Assembly (NCBI GenBank): GCA_030686995.1
Contig: CM060680.1
Span: 204,029,322 to 204,093,321, forward strand
Reading direction: 5' to 3'
DNA from: Artemisia argyi
Taxonomy: Eukaryota; Streptophyta; Magnoliopsida; Asterales; Asteraceae
DNA length: 64,000 nt
In this document: piece after piece, positions 33,472 to 45,363 of the stretch
Layout of the letters: each line of letters begins with the position of its first letter
How positions within the stretch are numbered: the stretch's first letter is position 1
Program-made: the position numbers and the translations under genes
The notes under the pieces: model-generated
Database searches by the model: none
The model's input: the letters and a program-made list of their open reading frames with translations, nothing else
Told to the model about the DNA's origin: nothing

Positions 33472-35790
33472 CATTAGCCATTGTTGTGCGAACTCTTTTT
33501 TGACCCCCCCCCCCCCTTTTTGTGACTTGGAGGCCCATAGCTGAGCTTTTGATGATTTTGTTCTATCGGGTCTTCTCTCACAACAAACACAGTCCTGTGA
33601 GTGGTGCCGTTGAAATATTCGGATGCAGTACAGCCCGTCCAGCGAAGAACAACCCGATCCGACCTGACTTTCCTATAGTAATTCTGTTAGACGGCTACAG
33701 TAACATATAATAGTTTAATGGGTGGTAGTTAGGTTTGTGAGATGAAGTACAGAGGTGCATTTTTTAATGGATTTTGTGGTTAAATGAGGGTTATGTGGTT
33801 TTAGTTATGCAATTTAAGATTCAGTGGTGAATCAGGTGATTAATTAGGGTGATACCGACTTAGGGTTCTTATTTAAAAATAGTTTGAAATACAGCTACAT
33901 AAAACAATATGCAAATTTGGTAAGGTACGCATTTATGTGTACTTGAAATTATGAGTATTGTTTAGAGTTGGATATTTAAAAATGGTGTCAAAGGCAGTTA
34001 CACTTAGATGTTTAAAAATAGTTGGTAGGTTAGATGTTCTATGATTATGATTTATGAATGAGAGTATTTTTGTAGGATGCAATTTATCAAGGCCATTATC
34101 TTGGCCAGCCAAGCTGATCCGAATTGTTGGTGCGGCTATGGGCTGCTATTCGATTTTTCTTGCCTGGGCAGTCATATTGAGATTGTGATTGCAGCCATGG
34201 CTGGTTTTGCACCACTGTTATTACAGTTCACATGCTGAGTTGTACTGAATTGCATTGATGGCGAGGCAAAGTGTCAGATTTGCAGCCATGGTGACATGAA
34301 AATGATTGTGATGCTATTATAAGGGCCTATGATGAATATGACAAAGATTGATTGATCTGTGATTGTCGATTAAAGTTGTGATCGTCCGTGTCTTGGCAGG
34401 GCAAATAATTACATTTGTAGCCATGCCGGATGTATCCTCTTTCTTCGATTGTCAGCCTATCTGAGCCTCATAGGCGCATTAATTTGTGCCAGGACAACCT
34501 TGCTATGCTTGCATCCAGGCTAAGTTGGACTCAAATGCATCAATGGCAGGGCAAAGTGTCAGATTTGCAGCCATGGTGACATCAAAATAATTGTTATGCT
34601 ATTATAAGTGGCTATGATGAATATGACAAAGATTGATTGAATATGTGATTGTTGATTAAAGTTGTGATCGTCTGTGTCTTGGCAGGGCAAATAATTGCAT
34701 TTGCAGCCATGTCGGGTGTATCCGCTTTCTTCGATTGTCAACCTATCTGAGCCTCATAGGCACATTTATTTGTGCCGGGGCAAGCTTGCTATGCTTGCAT
34801 CCTTTGACGGGTTTATCCTCTAAATATACTAAATATACTGAAGTTGAAAATTACAGTTGTGTGTATTTTTTTTCTATTAGTTATTTTTCTTATCTGAGGC
34901 AATGATGATAAATTTGTTATTTGTTACGATACCTTCTTACATATCTGAGCCTCCAAAAGGGACATCTTTACCAAAATAGAAAGTGACTGGCCAATACGAC
35001 TAGCACCTTCAAGAATACCCATTTTCATTAAGGCCTCAAATTCAAAAGCACTTGGTTATACCAGGTTCTGATTTGTGCATTTCTTGCTGAAAAATTTGTG
35101 AAGTGGTGGCATTCTTTTATCGATGAAAAAGGATGATTTGGACTCGCTATGTACAAATGAAACTGCCTTAAGGCTGCTGAAATCAGAACCTGTTAAAGAC
35201 CAATGACAACTCAGAAGGATCTGAAATTATACAATATTACATTTATCGTGATGTACTGTTCCCTTCGTTTTGAGACTGTTCTTATTTTTTCATTATTGCT
35301 ATTTATCTATTTTTTTATTCTGTTTTTTTCTATTTTGGGTTCTTTGAATAGGTGTGTGGCTGTGCTCATGGTGATAGAGAGGTATGTTGCAAGGCTGATT
35401 TTGAAGATAGGCTAATGGATTTAGAACTGTATGTGGCTCGGAATACCTGCTACACATACGCTTTCGGATCCAGGGAGTGATGGAAGCCTGATTTTAGGTG
35501 GTAGCGATTATGCTTCATTAATGGCAAACGTCGAAGCTTCATGGTCAAATTGCATGGTAATGTACATGATACACATGTTGTTATAAACTTATTGTCACTC
35601 TGAAATTGTCGGAGAATAATTGGAGTTCAATTATGATGACCTTAGTGTTACATGTTGGATAATGGGATGTATATATGCAGGTTTGCTCCATCATATAAGT
35701 TGCTGCTAATGGCCTGAAGCGCCTTGTAGAGGAGTTTCGTCCCCAATAGGCAGTGCAACACATTGTTCTACAGGTACAAAATGTGTTTTT
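33472..35790 (+). repeat. Tandem array unit 2
   Basis: Matches unit 1 with an offset of about 2758 bp (TGATTGCAGCC at 34186 versus 31428). It contains the empty site of the retrotransposon. Unlike unit 1, it runs on past CACATTGTTCTACAG into GTACAA, so it is joined to the original flanking gene region. Confidence 0.82.
35340..35775 (+). pseudogene. Decayed exon-like block, unknown protein
   Basis: The frame at about 35355 reads CAHGDREVCCKADFEDRL and MDLELYVARNTCYTYAFGS before a stop. A second block after an AG at about 35680 reads VAANGLKRLVEEF, with a stop, then AVQHIVLQ followed by a GT donor. The duplicate lies at 32580-33000. It may be the 5' part of the gene whose exons lie at 37811-38820. 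I do not recognise the family. Confidence 0.4.
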
Positions 35791-36340
35791 TAATATCATA
35801 TATGTAACGTGTATTTATTCATCTCTGTTTGTGCTTTGAATGGCAATACGAAATCAGCACTGGTTTTATTTTAATGCAAGCTATCAGAGTGCATATATAT
35901 CCTGTTTTTTAATATATATGTCAAACTGGTTTAATGCCATTTTATTTCGATGATAGATGAGTGCTTCTCTAAGCTGCTTAAAACTAAGTGCTTCCTAACA
36001 TAGTGTTTGCCAATTTTTCAAAGGACACATGCACTTTGATATATATCATGTTTTTTGCTCATATGAGGTAATAAGCTAAGAGACATATGCAAACATGTTG
36101 CATCAACAAAATTAATAATAATAAACGACAATAGAAAATGCACTGTAACTTAAAATTCAATAGATAATAAAAAAAAACCAATATAAATTTTATTGGTCGC
36201 AAGATAAATAATAAAACACACTTTTATATATAAACTATTTATTATTTTATTCATAGATGGAACACAGACATATATAATGTCTCTATAAAGCCTGCCATCA
36301 ACCATACAACATAACAGAAAATAGTAAAACAAGATGTGAA
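35791..36340. other. AT-rich spacer, no gene seen
   Basis: Probable intron or intergenic DNA; several poly(A)-signal-like words on the minus strand near 36235 could serve the small gene that ends at 36349. Confidence 0.3.
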
Positions 36341-36348
36341 TGGAGTAA

Positions 36349-36705
36349 CTAATCATGTAGTTCCATCACAACAATATGATGCTCCTTCTCAGCCCTTCCT
36401 TCACGGGCTATGTCCAGCACACACACCAGGCCATCTAGCATGCTACGGACCCTATCTGTCGTTTCATTTAAAGCATCAACTACATCAACAGCAGCCTCAT
36501 TAGATGGAATAAAAGTTTGGCTCTCCTGAATAAACGTCTGCAAATTCTGAGACATGGTACGTAACTCATCACACTTTTCTCCTATTTGCTGAATAAAAAC
36601 CTCTAGCTCAGCCCTTTGATGCTCAAACAAAAATTTGAAACAGTCTTGCAACCTATCTGAACCACATGTTTCTCTAAGATGTTGGATGCTTGGATTTCCT
36701 GCCAT
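36349..36705 (-). CDS. Small helical protein of unknown function
   Basis: A complete 118-residue minus-strand ORF with ATG at 36705 and TAG at 36349. It starts MAGNPSIQHL and is rich in Gln, Glu and Leu: LQDCFKFLFEHQRAELEVFI, IQQIGEKCDELRTMSQNL and VDVVDALNETTDRVRSMLDG suggest two or three amphipathic helices or a coiled coil. There is no signal peptide or membrane segment. A TATA box (TATATAA on the minus strand, 36771-36777) lies about 70 bp upstream, and the leader is about 40 bp, so the gene has plant promoter geometry. Codon use looks normal and there are no disruptions. It may be a single-exon gene or a retroposed copy. I do not recognise the family. Confidence 0.62.
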   Translation of the reverse strand: MAGNPSIQHLRETCGSDRLQDCFKFLFEHQRAELEVFIQQIGEKCDELRTMSQNLQTFIQESQTFIPSNEAAVDVVDALNETTDRVRSMLDGLVCVLDIAREGRAEKEHHIVVMELHD

Positions 36706-36770
36706 TTTTTTAGCAAAATATGAATTGACCTAGAAAATAAGCAATGAGTTTTAACCAAAATAGGCACCCC

Positions 36771-36777
36771 TTATATA
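36771..36777 (-). promoter_or_regulatory. TATA box of the 118-residue gene
   Basis: TATATAA inside GGCTATATAAGGGG on the minus strand, 66 bases upstream of the ATG at 36705. Confidence 0.6.
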
Positions 36778-37222
36778 GCCACAGGAAAGGCCAAACCAAA
36801 ATGGAATTTGAAGAGTAACAGTCTCTCTTACACTTCCCATGCAAACCAAAGAAATTTTATACCTTTCTTTGACTTGAAAAAAAACTTTCCAAATTCTTTT
36901 TACTTTGACTGACTATATCTTTAAGTGTATGCATTTAATACTTTGCTATACTATGCGATTTTAAATTATCTAACTTGCTCATATGTTAACTGTTGCATGG
37001 TTAGAGTATCTGCCACCAAAAAAATGGTTCATGATTGCATTACTAGAATTTTAGCAATAATCCAGCTCTGTTGATTGAATGGCATGTCAGGCCTCAAATA
37101 ATCCATTCGATTATCACCTGTCTGACATCCATTCAATCAACAATGCCTGAATATAGCTAAACACGTGATCTCTGTTGGGCCCATCATTACACTTGGATTG
37201 TGTTTTTATGACATTACATATA

Positions 37223-37640
37223 GGCTATGATGAACTCAATTCTGAGCCTTTTAATTGTCTTCAACTTCTGATGTAAGACGTGCTATCGTTTTATCCGTTT
37301 GAAAATGAAAAAACAGGTGCTATTGTTTTTCACGCACTTTCATTATCATAGAGGTCTTTTATTGAAACTTTATAATTGTTGTTTTGTGCAGGTCTATATG
37401 CTAGGGTCATGGGTTGGGGATAGCCTTTTGTCGATGAAGTGTTCCTTTTTGGCATGCCAAATAAACCAGGCTATGATGAACTCAATTCTGAGCCTTTTAA
37501 TTGTCTTCAACTTCTGATGTAGTGCTATCGTTTTATCCGTTTGAAAATGAAAAAACAGGTCCTATTTTTTTCACGCACTTTCATTATGATAGAGGTCTTT
37601 TATTGAAACATTATAATTGTTGTTTTGTGCAGGTCTATAT
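37223..37640 (+). repeat. Tandem duplication, period 246 bp
   Basis: GGCTATGATGAACTCAATTC starts at 37223 and 37469; each copy runs about 175 bp to TTTTGTGCAGGTCTATAT, including a splice-acceptor-like TGTGCAG. Confidence 0.9.
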
Positions 37641-37810
37641 ATGGACACAAAGAAAGTTCGTAGTTTGAAAATATGAAAAAAAAACTCCTTTTCTATTGCT
37701 GCTATACTCGATTTCTCTATTGTACAATGCAGGTATGCATTTAACGAATTCAAAACCATCCATAAAGTGAAAAGCAAAACATATATAAGTTTAATTGACG
37801 ACTATTGCAG

Positions 37811-37917
37811 ATCTACGAAAAGAGCTCCGACAAATGAACATTAATGAATTGCACTTTTTACAACATTCACATTTACGTGCGGCTTACTTTGGTTTTGAAA
37901 CTATTTTGGAAATTCAG
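37811..37917 (+). CDS. Probable internal exon a, unknown gene
   Basis: The acceptor TTGCAG precedes 37811 and the donor GTCAGT follows 37917. After two bases the open frame reads LRKELRQMNINELHFLQHSH and on to ETILEIQ, ending in phase 0. The matching phase of the next exon, 784 bp downstream, supports real splicing. The product is soluble and helical in character. I do not recognise it. Confidence 0.5.
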
Positions 37918-38701
37918 GTCAGTGTGTTGAATAAAGATAGCTTCAAACAAACCTGAAGGTTGTTTTTTTAGACATTTTAACGTTTGTATAATGGAATTTA
38001 GGTTAGGGGAATTCAGAGAAAAGGTGGATAAAACGTAGAAAATAAGCAAAGGAAAGATGCAAAACAGAATGGTGCGCTTGATTTCATATGAAGAAACATA
38101 TTTCTTTTCTTGAATGCGCTATAAAGTCACCATTGAATTGCTTGGTCACATCTCTTTTACCTTTGTATTGCATCGTGGTACATAGCTTCCTTTTTACATT
38201 GTAGCGCTTATAGATATTGCAAAATGTGTGGGTCGTTGAGTTGGGTTGGGTCACTCATAATGGGTTGGTTTGGAACAGCCTAACACGTAATTTTTTCTGG
38301 GTCAAATGCAGTTGCATAGCCTGCTAAAAGTTTTTTGCCCATCTTTTTTCCAGTTTTGAAAATAATTTTTGTTATCATGACAACTTTAATTAAAGGATTA
38401 TGCAATAGTATCTTATAAATAATGCAATGTATGGTTGTAAGCATTTAATAAATGTTTAGACCATAAGCAATTGACATCTAGGAAAATATTTTAGAAGTCA
38501 ATTTAAATGGATTATTCAACAGTGGTAAATGAGGTTGCTTTGTCTTTTTTTTTTCTTCTTAGACTCAACACAATGTATTTGATTTGAAGAAGCTTATATT
38601 GTGAAATGAGTTAGAAAGAATTATTTGTTTATGGATATTTATGTGCAGTATACCACTAATTTATAATTTAGATGTGCTAATATTAACTTATTCACATGCA
38701 G

Positions 38702-38820
38702 ATAATCAGCAGAGCCAATGGGAATCTGGAGGATCCTTTAGAGTTTAGTGCTCACTTTTGCAAGGAGTATATGATTGATACTACAACGAACCTTCAGTGC
38801 TTGCTTCCAACTGAACAAAG
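38702..38820 (+). CDS. Probable internal exon b, unknown gene
   Basis: CATGCAG precedes it and GTATGT follows. The phase-0 frame reads IISRANGNLEDPLEFSAHFC and then KEYMIDTTTNLQCLLPTEQ, with two bases left over. It joins exon a without a stop. No downstream exon was recognised before the rearranged sequence at about 39 kb, so the gene is probably truncated. Confidence 0.5.
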
Positions 38821-38839
38821 GTATGTTCCAGCACAAGAC

Positions 38840-41800
38840 TTTACTACCTTGAATCCTAGATTAGTTTGCTGTTAACAAAAAAAGATAAAGGCAACATAAC
38901 CTGAAGTCATTCTTCCCATCGAATTTTTCGATGTCAAACCTAGTTATCGAACTAGCCATTCTTCTTTTACCTTGCTAAAAACCTTGTCAAGTTGTTGCTT
39001 AACCAACTTTACCGACAAGCCTTACAAGCCGTGTGCAATATTCTCCCTTTGTTGCTAAAAACCCTTCTTGCAAATCGAATTAATTAGAATAACCCTAAAC
39101 CCTCGATTTCGAACAAGCAAACCCGATCGTAAACTTGAAATCCCAAGCGAACCACGATCGAAACTTGTATCGCAAGAAAACCCGCAACCAAGAAACAAAG
39201 TCGACAACTTGAACCCAAGTAACTCGACTAAACCTTGAATTGCAAAAAAAACTGCTACAAAGTTCCTTCAGTAATCGAATTTTTAAAACCCAAAAAATCC
39301 AATCACGTGAATAAATATTTTTTAACGTGATGTATGATATATAACAAGGAGAAGAAACCCGCCGCGTTGCGGCGGGGGCATGCATACCTGTTTGATGAAC
39401 CTGTTTCTGTGTTTGGGCATTACGAAAGAGACAAAAGTGAATAGATATATTGCTGGAAACGTAGTTACAAAATACTGCAAGTGTTTCGCCTACTTGCTTT
39501 AAAGTTGCAGTTTTACAGACGTGTACGATAATGCCAATTTTTGTGCGCCTACATGATTGCGCGAAAACGATTACTTTCATTATGACCGTCGTTGTTTACA
39601 AAAAGATGCATGTTTTAAGTCTAGTGGCAGGAAACATGCAAATTGACTGCCTGATAGACAAATGCTTGAGGCAACATACATATTACATTACATTACAAAT
39701 GTTCTAACGGTTACTTTACATATTAAAGGAACGTGCCTTCATGTGTGCGCATTATGCCGACTGCATACCCATGATTTCCAAAACTGTCAAGTCACCTAAC
39801 AACGGCGCTAGTCGCGTTTTGGCTTTTTAGCATTAGGGCCGCTTGCCTCTTCTTCTGCACGTGCAAACAATTCTTTGCGAACTGTTGTAGAACCGGTCTC
39901 AGTTTGGTGCTCTCTTTTCCGCAGGTTCGTCAGTATTAGGAGGTCGTGAGTCCATGGAGCAATACCTGAGAATAAAAGTAAAATCCTATGTATCAGACAT
40001 ACAATTTTCATAGTGTAAAAGGCACCAAAGTTCCGTCACGTATTAGTCTCTTAAGTAATTTTTATTAAAATAAGAGCAGCTTATGATTTGCTTCTAATTA
40101 TATTAGATTTTGCATATTCATAATCGTAACTTAAACCCTATATCAACCTCAGATTCGTAAGTACTCGAACTTTATTTTCATGCGTTTATTGGCATGAAAC
40201 TCTTATAAAAGCACACAGCTAAATCTGTTAATATCATCACATCATTAAACTTTGTCTTTAGTTGGTACATGATATACGTTAGTATGTGTAATAAATACTT
40301 TCATGTGTACATTATAATGCATATTGATATGGCGTATATACACTCTAATTCATGTATGATATTAATGCATACTACACAGCAAGAATCTGATAGGATAAGT
40401 ATACACTATGATGCATATTGCACTATCTACCTACACATAGCTAAAGGATGAAATAAATGGATAATGTTCAAGTAATATATGGCTTAAGGTGCTAGACAAT
40501 CTCTATCAAAATATATGTATGACACTATGATAATAGCTTATGGGTAAAGCAACATTACCCATGACGTGATTTTCCCTGTCAAGTAATAGACTGGTTGAAG
40601 TATACCTCTAAGTCAAAGAATGGGCAAAAAGTATTTTATCCTCCATAAAATCAAAATTTCCATCAAAATTACGGTTCATGCGGCACCTATGTTTTCATAA
40701 TACTCGTACTAATTTTATATAGCATCAGTGTTAAGAGTTTTGAACGATGTTACTCGTTATGTCTTGGCATATCTAAACTAATAGTTACTAACATATGTTG
40801 AAGCCAATTTTATCACTAAACTTTTAGCATTCTAGTTTGTGGATTATAGCTGATTAATCATTCAGATTATGCACACCAGAGCGTCGTATTGGTTCACTTT
40901 CAGTTTTGTTGGCTGACTGTGCCTTCTAAAAGCCAGATAATTGTTTATGCATTAGTGACCAAGTAAATGGTGACATTATAGGTGGCCATTTCTAACCATC
41001 AACTTATGAATGATTCGGTCTGGATCATTTTTTTTATCTCAATTGGGTCGTATTGTATCAAGACCTAATAAACGGCTAAAATGTTTTCAGTGTAGCTAAA
41101 ATATTATTTTTAAATACATGTAATTTCCTGAATCATTCTTATTCAATTAATATTTTTGTTGACATACGACTTTATAACACATCTCTAGATACAGATGAGA
41201 ATGGAAACCTGAAAGATGCGAGCAAGAGTCGTCAGCCCCTTGGCTCTTTTGCAGTAGGATCTTGAAGAACCTGAAACGCAAACACATACGGAATTACAAT
41301 AGATGAATTAAATAATTCGGAAAAGAAACGGGTTTAGGTGCTCAACCATCTAACGCACACGGGAAAACGTGGCTTCAATATCAGCCACGTTAAGCTTATT
41401 TAATATATCTATTGTAATTGCATATGTGTTTGCAAAATTATGTTCGGCCTAATGCTAACAAAAATATTTTCAGGCAGCCTCCTTTACTAAGTTCAATGGT
41501 TGTTATTTTCTACTGTTGATCATTTCATATCAAACATGGTACATATACAGATAACATACTACGGTACCTGCTATATTGCCTAGAACAAAGGCTGGAATTT
41601 CGATGCCTGTTGCTAATCCGGATGCTTTAGTCTTTTGACATTGGGTATAGCCACATCTTCATTTTTCTCATTAAACATTTCCGTGGCTGATATTGAAGAC
41701 ATAATAGTAAGAAATGATATTGTATACAAAATTGCAGATGAAGCGTGGAAGTCCTGCTCCTTCATTCACAATTTCACATCTCACCTCTGGTCCTTCATTC

Positions 41801-44800
41801 ACACCTAAAACGACAGTAAGCATCAGCATATTAGTATAAGTTCAGTCGCGGCTCATATGTTGTTCGATCGAAAAAAGATGTTTAATATTTATGAAGCTAC
41901 AACCTAATTGTATCCGTATCTATCAGTTAAGGCACCTATAGCCAATGAGTATACGCGCCTGTTAGTTTGATGCGAGAACCTCGACCTTCTTCAAACTTTC
42001 TGTAAGATTTACTTGAATAGCTTATCTGTAATTCAATTTCATAAATAATCAATTTTAACTTACAAAAGGCTGCACTCAATATGTGGTTGAACCAGTGTTG
42101 TGTCTTCTGTTTCCGAAAACGATGGTCTTGCTATCTAACCTGGTATACATCGACATCGACATCGACCCCTAGAATAGTGAGGCCTGTCCTCGTCAATAGG
42201 TTGCATCCAATTTGTACCTATCTAGTCGAATAAAACTGTAAGCTAAAGTGATCACAATGGCCGATTGTATTTTGTATTTGGTATTGATGATAATTATATA
42301 CTGATAGAAAGAATTGAACTCATGAGATATAGCCCAATTCAAATTACCTCATAATTGCAAAAATAAGCTTAAACAAACAACGACACACAAACTAACACCA
42401 ATGTTTTCCCCAAGTCACCGTTAATTTTTATCAATTGCTAAAAATTAAATAAAGAGGAATTTGTGTTACCTTGTCAAACATACAGAAGTAGACTTTGAAT
42501 CTCGTACAGACAGTTTCATGAACTTCGTCAGTTGTTCCTGGGTCTTGCGAAACGAACTTGTTGCATATGTGAGCAAAGTGAAAATACATCCAAAACTAAT
42601 AGAACTCATAATCAAATTCAAATATTTAATCAGGGTTGATAAAGTTACACGACTCACTTTTCTACTGCAATCCATCTCTCCAGTACTGTTCAAGAAATTT
42701 GTGGATTTGGATTTGGGTTATGTGTTAATTTGATCTGATGATGGAACGAATATGTGATAAAAACATTGCGTGAATTCAGACTACCTACCTTAAGAATCCG
42801 AGCAAGGAATAAGGAAGAAAGAAAGGCGGTTGGAGAAAAGTGTAGAAACGCAGACAGTGGAACTTATCTCGAAGTTTTTATCGAAAGTAAATATTAGTCA
42901 CGGACCACTGGAGTAGAGTAAACATTGCATCTTACTGGCCCAAACGATTGGAAAGGCCCAAAGGACAGAAACAATATATCTATTACAACAGAGTGATGGC
43001 TATTGGCTCAATGGCTGTATGGTTGTTTTCTGCGTCAATTACAACAGAGTGATGGCTATTGGCTCAATGGCTGCTGTGACTGACATCAAGTACTCAAGGA
43101 GCTTTACAGGTGCCTGTAAAACATCATGGATTAATAACTTCAATGTAAAAATGACTCATTATACGTAGTAAGAACGTATTATCTGTGACCTGGAACGACA
43201 GTAATCAAGTAATCTCTCTCGAATTCACCACAGAACTTTATACAACCAAAAGAACCTGAGCACATTACCTTCAGTACGTTAAACACCCAAATCAGCACAT
43301 TAAAATTAGCCTTTTCTGTTGTCTATACTATAAACTAATGAAAGCGGTATTTGTTTCAGCTTGCTTTTTGAGGTTAAGAGTTTATAATGTTCAATGACCA
43401 GCACTTTTTTCAGCTTAATTTCCAGATTAAAGTCATATAAACTCATAAAACAGGTTCAAAATTGTACAGACAACAACATATATCATTTCAAAAAAGGTAT
43501 ACCTTTCCCTGACCAAACCTCCAACCACGTGTTCCATGATTGCTTGATCGTCTGATACGTTGGCAACCCCCTGCTTATAGCAACGACCAAAAAAATAACA
43601 ATCAATTACCATTACAATGACGAAATGTACATGTACACCGCTGACATTTGTAAGCTAATAAATTAGAATTTATATACACTATAATTCAAATATCTGTCAT
43701 TGCATGAGCGACTAAACACCTTAATAAACATGTATCTCATGGATAACAGCAAAAACCACTTAGCCAAAGATTAACACTAAATAATAGTATTTTCCCACAT
43801 TCCCAAAATATTTCGGCGATTGCTTGAAATCACAAAACCTTCTTTCGATTCAACCCCTTAAGAATTGCAAGAAAATCATACATTTTAATAAGTTTTTTAC
43901 ATAAAAATAACAACAATCAATAACCATATAACCATTCTATCAATACTTGACCAAAAAAAAAAACGGAACAAAACCCACCATCATTTTCCCATTCATCAGA
44001 AAGAATGAAAAAACCGCATCTCCACAAACTAATACCCCAAATTCTAGTGACATGAATATCCTTAAATTAGAATTTATAAACTTACAAATTGGAAGATCTC
44101 CCTTTGCTTTCACTTCATTCTTCTCATCTTCTTCCTCATCTATGAAGCAAAAATGTTATCCTACAACAAAAAATATAACAAACCAAAATTAAACACACAT
44201 ATTAACGAAAGTAACAAAAGTCAGACAGTATGGCTAAAACTGAAAATCCCCAGGCTTACTATGGCCCGTCTTCTTCTTCCTTGTGTTCCAGCTAAAACCT
44301 GCAATACCAAAAATAAAAAGTCAAATACACACCATACAAAAGCAAACATAAAACACTTTCACAAACATCAAACAAACCATTAACGAAATCAAAACCCACC
44401 AAAGATCATCAAAACACCCATCTCACAGTTCTTGTGTGTGTGTGTCAAGTATCAGATAATTTAAATAAGAGCAGATAAGCCCTAGAAAAAAACTATAATA
44501 GTGAAGGTGATTGACTTTATTGTATGTATATCTGTGTGTTTTGATTTTGTGTTTAGGGGCTATCAAATGGTTTCGATACGTAAGCGGGACAGATGTAGAA
44601 AAGGGAGAACATGATGAAGACACGTATGTCCAACTTTGTTGTCATTTTTTTATTCGTAACAAATTCTCGAGACGGGTTGGCTAATTGTTTTGGCCTTCGT
44701 TCAATGACAGTGAAATAGTATTATAATTAAAATAATATAATAAGCAAAACTCGGATTCCGTGCCTTCAACAAATTCCTCAAGAAATGATATATAGTACAA

Positions 44801-44880
44801 TATAATTAATTAGTACAGTATATCACTTTAGTTCTATCAATGAACAGCCACACGTCACAACCTTGTATATTGTCAACAGA
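38840..44880. other. Mixed intergenic region with possible minus-strand exons
   Basis: Minus-strand pieces with coding character: 39811-39930 (ends in EEEASGPNAKKPKRD and stop), 41612-41702 (starts MSSISATEMFNEKNEDV, ends VKRLKHPD and stop) and 44085-44150 (FIDEEEDEKNEVKAKGDLP). Acidic stretches followed by basic ends recall tails of RPA1-like proteins, but no core domain is visible. No complete gene can be modelled. Confidence 0.25.
39344..39376 (-). mobile_element. Helitron-like 3' hairpin, minus strand
   Basis: CCCGCCGC (39358-39365) and GCGGCGGG (39369-39376) form a perfect 8-bp stem with a GTT loop. On the minus strand nine bases follow and then CTTGT (39348-39344), one change from the Helitron CTRRT end. 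Confidence 0.42.
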
Positions 44881-45007
44881 TTGCTACTCCAAAAACGATT
44901 TGAAATCCGATTTTTTTTTTCTTTGCTCGAATCTTAAAACCAACTCGGCACCTCGATCTAACACTTGAACTTCAATGACCACAATAACCTTGGCTCTTGA
45001 TACCACT
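44880..45007 (-). mobile_element. Truncated internal start of a copia element with tRNA-Met PBS
   Basis: On the minus strand, directly after the LTR end, AGTGGTATCAAGAGCC is the initiator-tRNA-Met primer site of Ty1/copia elements. The element breaks off about 100 bp later. Confidence 0.68.
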
Positions 45008-45363
45008 TGTTGGAAAATACCTCGACAACAAACCCGAAGTTCGATCGCGGAACACTAGATCGCGAGTTGTATCGAGCACAAGTAGCAAACACGAGAGACT
45101 ACAAAGAACCGACAAGAATATTGCACACGATATACCCTCAACGAACCCTTTATTAAATAACCTAATAAAGCTTTTACAATTAAGGAAGAAGAATTAATAA
45201 CTAACAACCCTCTCATCTCTATTTATAGAGATGAGGAGGTGGAAACCTAGCTTGCCTTGCACTCCAAGCTACCTAATCCTAGTTTATGTCTAACACCTAA
45301 TCTAATTACAAAGTACAATTAAGCCCCTAAACTACGTTTAAGTTTACTACTAATATTCTAACA
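45008..45363 (-). mobile_element. Copia LTR (5' LTR of a truncated minus-strand element)
   Basis: On the minus strand it runs TGTTAGAATATT to CCAACA and abuts the PBS. A TATA box CTATAAATAG lies at about 45219-45228. 356 bp. Confidence 0.78.

Noticed and set aside
39095..39580. 161-codon minus-strand ORF
   Set aside because: It runs through the Helitron-like hairpin, has no recognisable domain and odd composition; chance ORF.
43322..43345. Second Helitron 5'-like TCTATACTATAAAC
   Set aside because: Preceded by G rather than A and no matching 3' end identified; too weak.
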